Part shown: piece by piece, positions 61,950 through 64,000 of the stretch | Numbering within the stretch: the stretch's first letter is position 1 | Layout: each line of letters starts with the position of its first letter | Assembly (NCBI GenBank): GCA_015039365.1 | Contig: WION01000005.1 | Location: forward strand, 682,001-746,000 | Source: Amanita rubescens | Taxonomy: Eukaryota > Basidiomycota > Agaricomycetes > Agaricales > Amanitaceae | Length of the DNA: 64,000 bases | Reading direction: 5' to 3' | Notes under the pieces: model-generated | Told to the model about the DNA's origin: nothing | The model's input: the letters and a program-made list of their open reading frames with translations, nothing else | Database searches by the model: none | Made by a program: the position numbers and the translations under genes

Positions 61950-64000
61950 TTAGGGTTTCCATGCTACAAAGATTTTGAGTGCGCGGCTCAATTTTCCTGT
62001 AGGTGGTATTTGCGATACATGAGAAAAGTTGCGAGATCGTCCGTTTTTGGTGTTGCCAGGTAGAGATTCGTTGCTCGCGTCTTTGGCATCGCGTTTAGAC
62101 GACGAGGGTTGATCCCAGCGTTCGTTACTATGGGGTGGTACAAGAGTAGAACTACCGCTGCTCTGACCGCTTTGGCCGCTATGTGCTCTTGCCATTTGGG
62201 GTGCAGATACTTGACTGGATACGTTGCTCGAAGCTCTGGGCCGCGTAAACGTCGATGACGAACGCGATCGCATCGCCGCTACTGCGTGGCGTTCCTGCGC
62301 CTCCCATGCTCTCCATTTTTCGCAAGCACCGTCGAACGCGATCCGATCCGGTGGAGGCAGACAAAGCGAAATACTCCAATCGAAGCGATCGCGGAGCGCA
62401 TACCCGAGGACGTACTGGTCTTGCATATCACTGCAACGCAGTTAGCTCAGGAGGCCATATCGCAACCCCTCACAAACCCCCACTCACAATCTAAAGTTGG
62501 AAATTAATTCGTCAAACTCATCCCTCGTCATATCCGCAATCCTCTCTCTGAAAATGTCTTGAATGCTCCTGCCGCTATCATTAGAAGACAACGACGTCCG
62601 CGGTCTTGGTCCAGATCCACTGGTAGTCATCAACCGGTGATTATCCGCTGAACCTCGCGGCTTTTGTTGCTCTTCCAACACCCACTCCCACATCGACTCC
62701 ACGCATGCCAACACCTCCAAAACGCGCAGCGCAAGGTGCAGATTAAGTGTTTTCAAATCTAAATTGAGTTGCCCGTTCGGGAGCCTCGAGCTGCGCCTAA
62801 TCGCAGCCGCGATGGTCATCTCACGAGTCCACTTGTTAAATCCGACGCGCGTCGAGGGCGCAAAAGCAGTTGGCCTCGTCTCATCCAGCGAAACATACGG
62901 CGACCCGTGCTGTAAAAGAGATTGCATCGATAAGAAACGCGATTTCTCGTTCATCTCGGGCTCAACGTCATCACACGCATACAACTCTTCGTCGCTTATG
63001 ACGTGTTCCTTTTTTTCGTCCTCTCCCAGCTTCCTTCTCTCTTCTACCTTACCGAACACGCGGAATTTTCTTGGTGGTAATGGCGGAAAAGTAAATTGTA
63101 TCGCAGGATGTGTTCGCAAATCTGCTCACATGTTGAGAGAGAGAGAAAAAAACGACTCATGGTGCTCGCTCACCTTTGAAATGGAGACCTAGTAAATTAC
63201 CTAACAACGGTAATGGAGACATGTTGATAAATCTAGATGAAAGCATTTCTGTGTACATCATTTCCAGTATTGTATGGTCACGGGGATTAATGGATGGTTT
63301 TGGCAGAGTTGTTAACAAATCGGGTGGCTGGAGGTCTTCAATAGGGGTGATAGGTGTAGGCGTGTGTGATGATGTATTCGCGTTTCGATTGAATATGGGT
63401 GAAATGACGCTTTTAGGAGTAGGAAGCGATAGCGTGGATGTGGATCTCTTGGGCTTAGGAGGCCGGTGCACTTGCTGCCAAGATTCACGGCTAGTCTTGA
63501 CCTGCAACGACGGTCGCGTGGTCCCTTGACTTGAAACGGATGGTGAGGAGCGCTTTCGCGTGCTGTATCGGGCGGTGTCCTCCCCGTCCATCTCCTCTTC
63601 CTCGATGGCCACTTCCCGCATGGGCACAGGAGAATCTGGCCGGGATGATATCGAAAAGTCGTCCAGCGCATCGGCGGGCGATCGATGACTGGAGGGCTTT
63701 GCATCTTCGTCTTCTGACTCCGAGTCGCTGTCCGGATCGACCTGTTTTCCAGGGAAGAAGAGATCTTCTTCAATCAACTGGGCGGTATGAGAGCGCTGAT
63801 CGGAAGGCAGGTTACAGAAATGGATACCTCAAAGGCAGCCCCTGGTTTCATAACCCGAGTTAATTCCTCGAGCAGCGGATCCCACTGGATATAGAAGTTC
63901 AGAGAGAGGCAACGCAGTACAGATCAAATGGCTGCTAACCTTATCCTCAGGAACACCAAGGGCGATACGTTTGATGTGCCTGTAAAGAATTAAAATGGGG
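61950..64000 (-). CDS. SAM-dependent methyltransferase-domain protein with long disordered C-terminal extension, N-terminus outside window
   Basis: Reading leftwards from the right edge: HIKRIALGVPEDKWDPLLEE, LTRVMKPGAAFE-LIEEDLFF and PGKQ, typical of the last strands of a class I methyltransferase fold (the RVxKPGGxxE block of Methyltransf_11/25). A Ser/Asp-rich linker (DPDSDSESEDEDAKPSSHR), a Thr/Pro region and a second apparently folded block follow (LEMMYTEMLSSRFINMSPLP, TREMTIAAAIRRSSRLPNGQ, LNLHLALRVLEVLACVESMW). The end is KLSRALKIFVAWKP at 61950. The SAM-binding GxGxG and start codon are beyond the window. This fusion of methyltransferase and long tail is seen in mushroom proteins; the substrate is unknown. 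Confidence 0.8.

Overview
The window is a gene-dense stretch of a filamentous basidiomycete nuclear genome, most likely Agaricomycotina. The evidence is short introns (mostly 38-65 nt) with CTNA-type branch points, genes broken into many small exons, and fungal gene types such as a TPR/F-box/LRR protein, a GH131 secreted glucanase, a CTK2 cyclin and a fungal-type CSC1 channel. I resolve 25 protein genes. Both end genes run off the window. I saw no rRNA, tRNA, transposon or CRISPR array.

Layout: 1-10 kb holds the ubiquitin E4 factor UFD2 (-), a histidine phosphatase ending in a PCNA-binding-like motif (-), an orphan (-) and the NEDD4/Rsp5 HECT ligase (+). 10-24 kb holds the TORC2 subunit Rictor/Ste16 (+), NDUFS4 of complex I (+), a CSC1/TMEM63 channel (+) and a GH131 glucanase (+). 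23-33 kb holds WRAP73 (-), a VAP/Scs2 ER protein (-) and a full-size ABCB pump (-). 33-46 kb holds a Gad8/Ypk AGC kinase (+), a G-patch protein (+), an F-box protein (-), a PQ-loop vacuolar transporter (-), prohibitin-2 (+) and meiotic MSH5 (+). 46-59 kb holds a Dia2/Pof3-like F-box protein (-), the CTK2 cyclin (+), an MBOAT/wax-synthase-like enzyme (-), a NiCoT metal transporter (+), an SDR (-), an unknown acidic protein (+) and an MCM1-type MADS-box factor (+). A gap of about 3 kb follows, then a methyltransferase-domain protein (-) cut by the right edge.

Most genes are housekeeping and functionally unrelated. Two links stand out: Rictor and the AGC kinase that TORC2 phosphorylates are both here, and there are two ubiquitin-system enzymes plus two F-box proteins. 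Many neighbours are divergent pairs with 45-115 bp between start codons.

Two genome-wide properties matter for any reader. First, at least fifteen conserved coding regions need a single-base insertion or deletion, often in a homopolymer, to restore the family sequence. This looks like uncorrected assembly error rather than gene loss, and I note each case. Second, GC-AG introns are unusually frequent: seven well supported and one tentative. An 8-nt micro-exon in MSH5 and a 14-nt micro-exon in the MADS-box gene were needed to rebuild conserved domains. Exon boundaries come from reading splice signals against remembered family consensus, not from transcripts or alignment.
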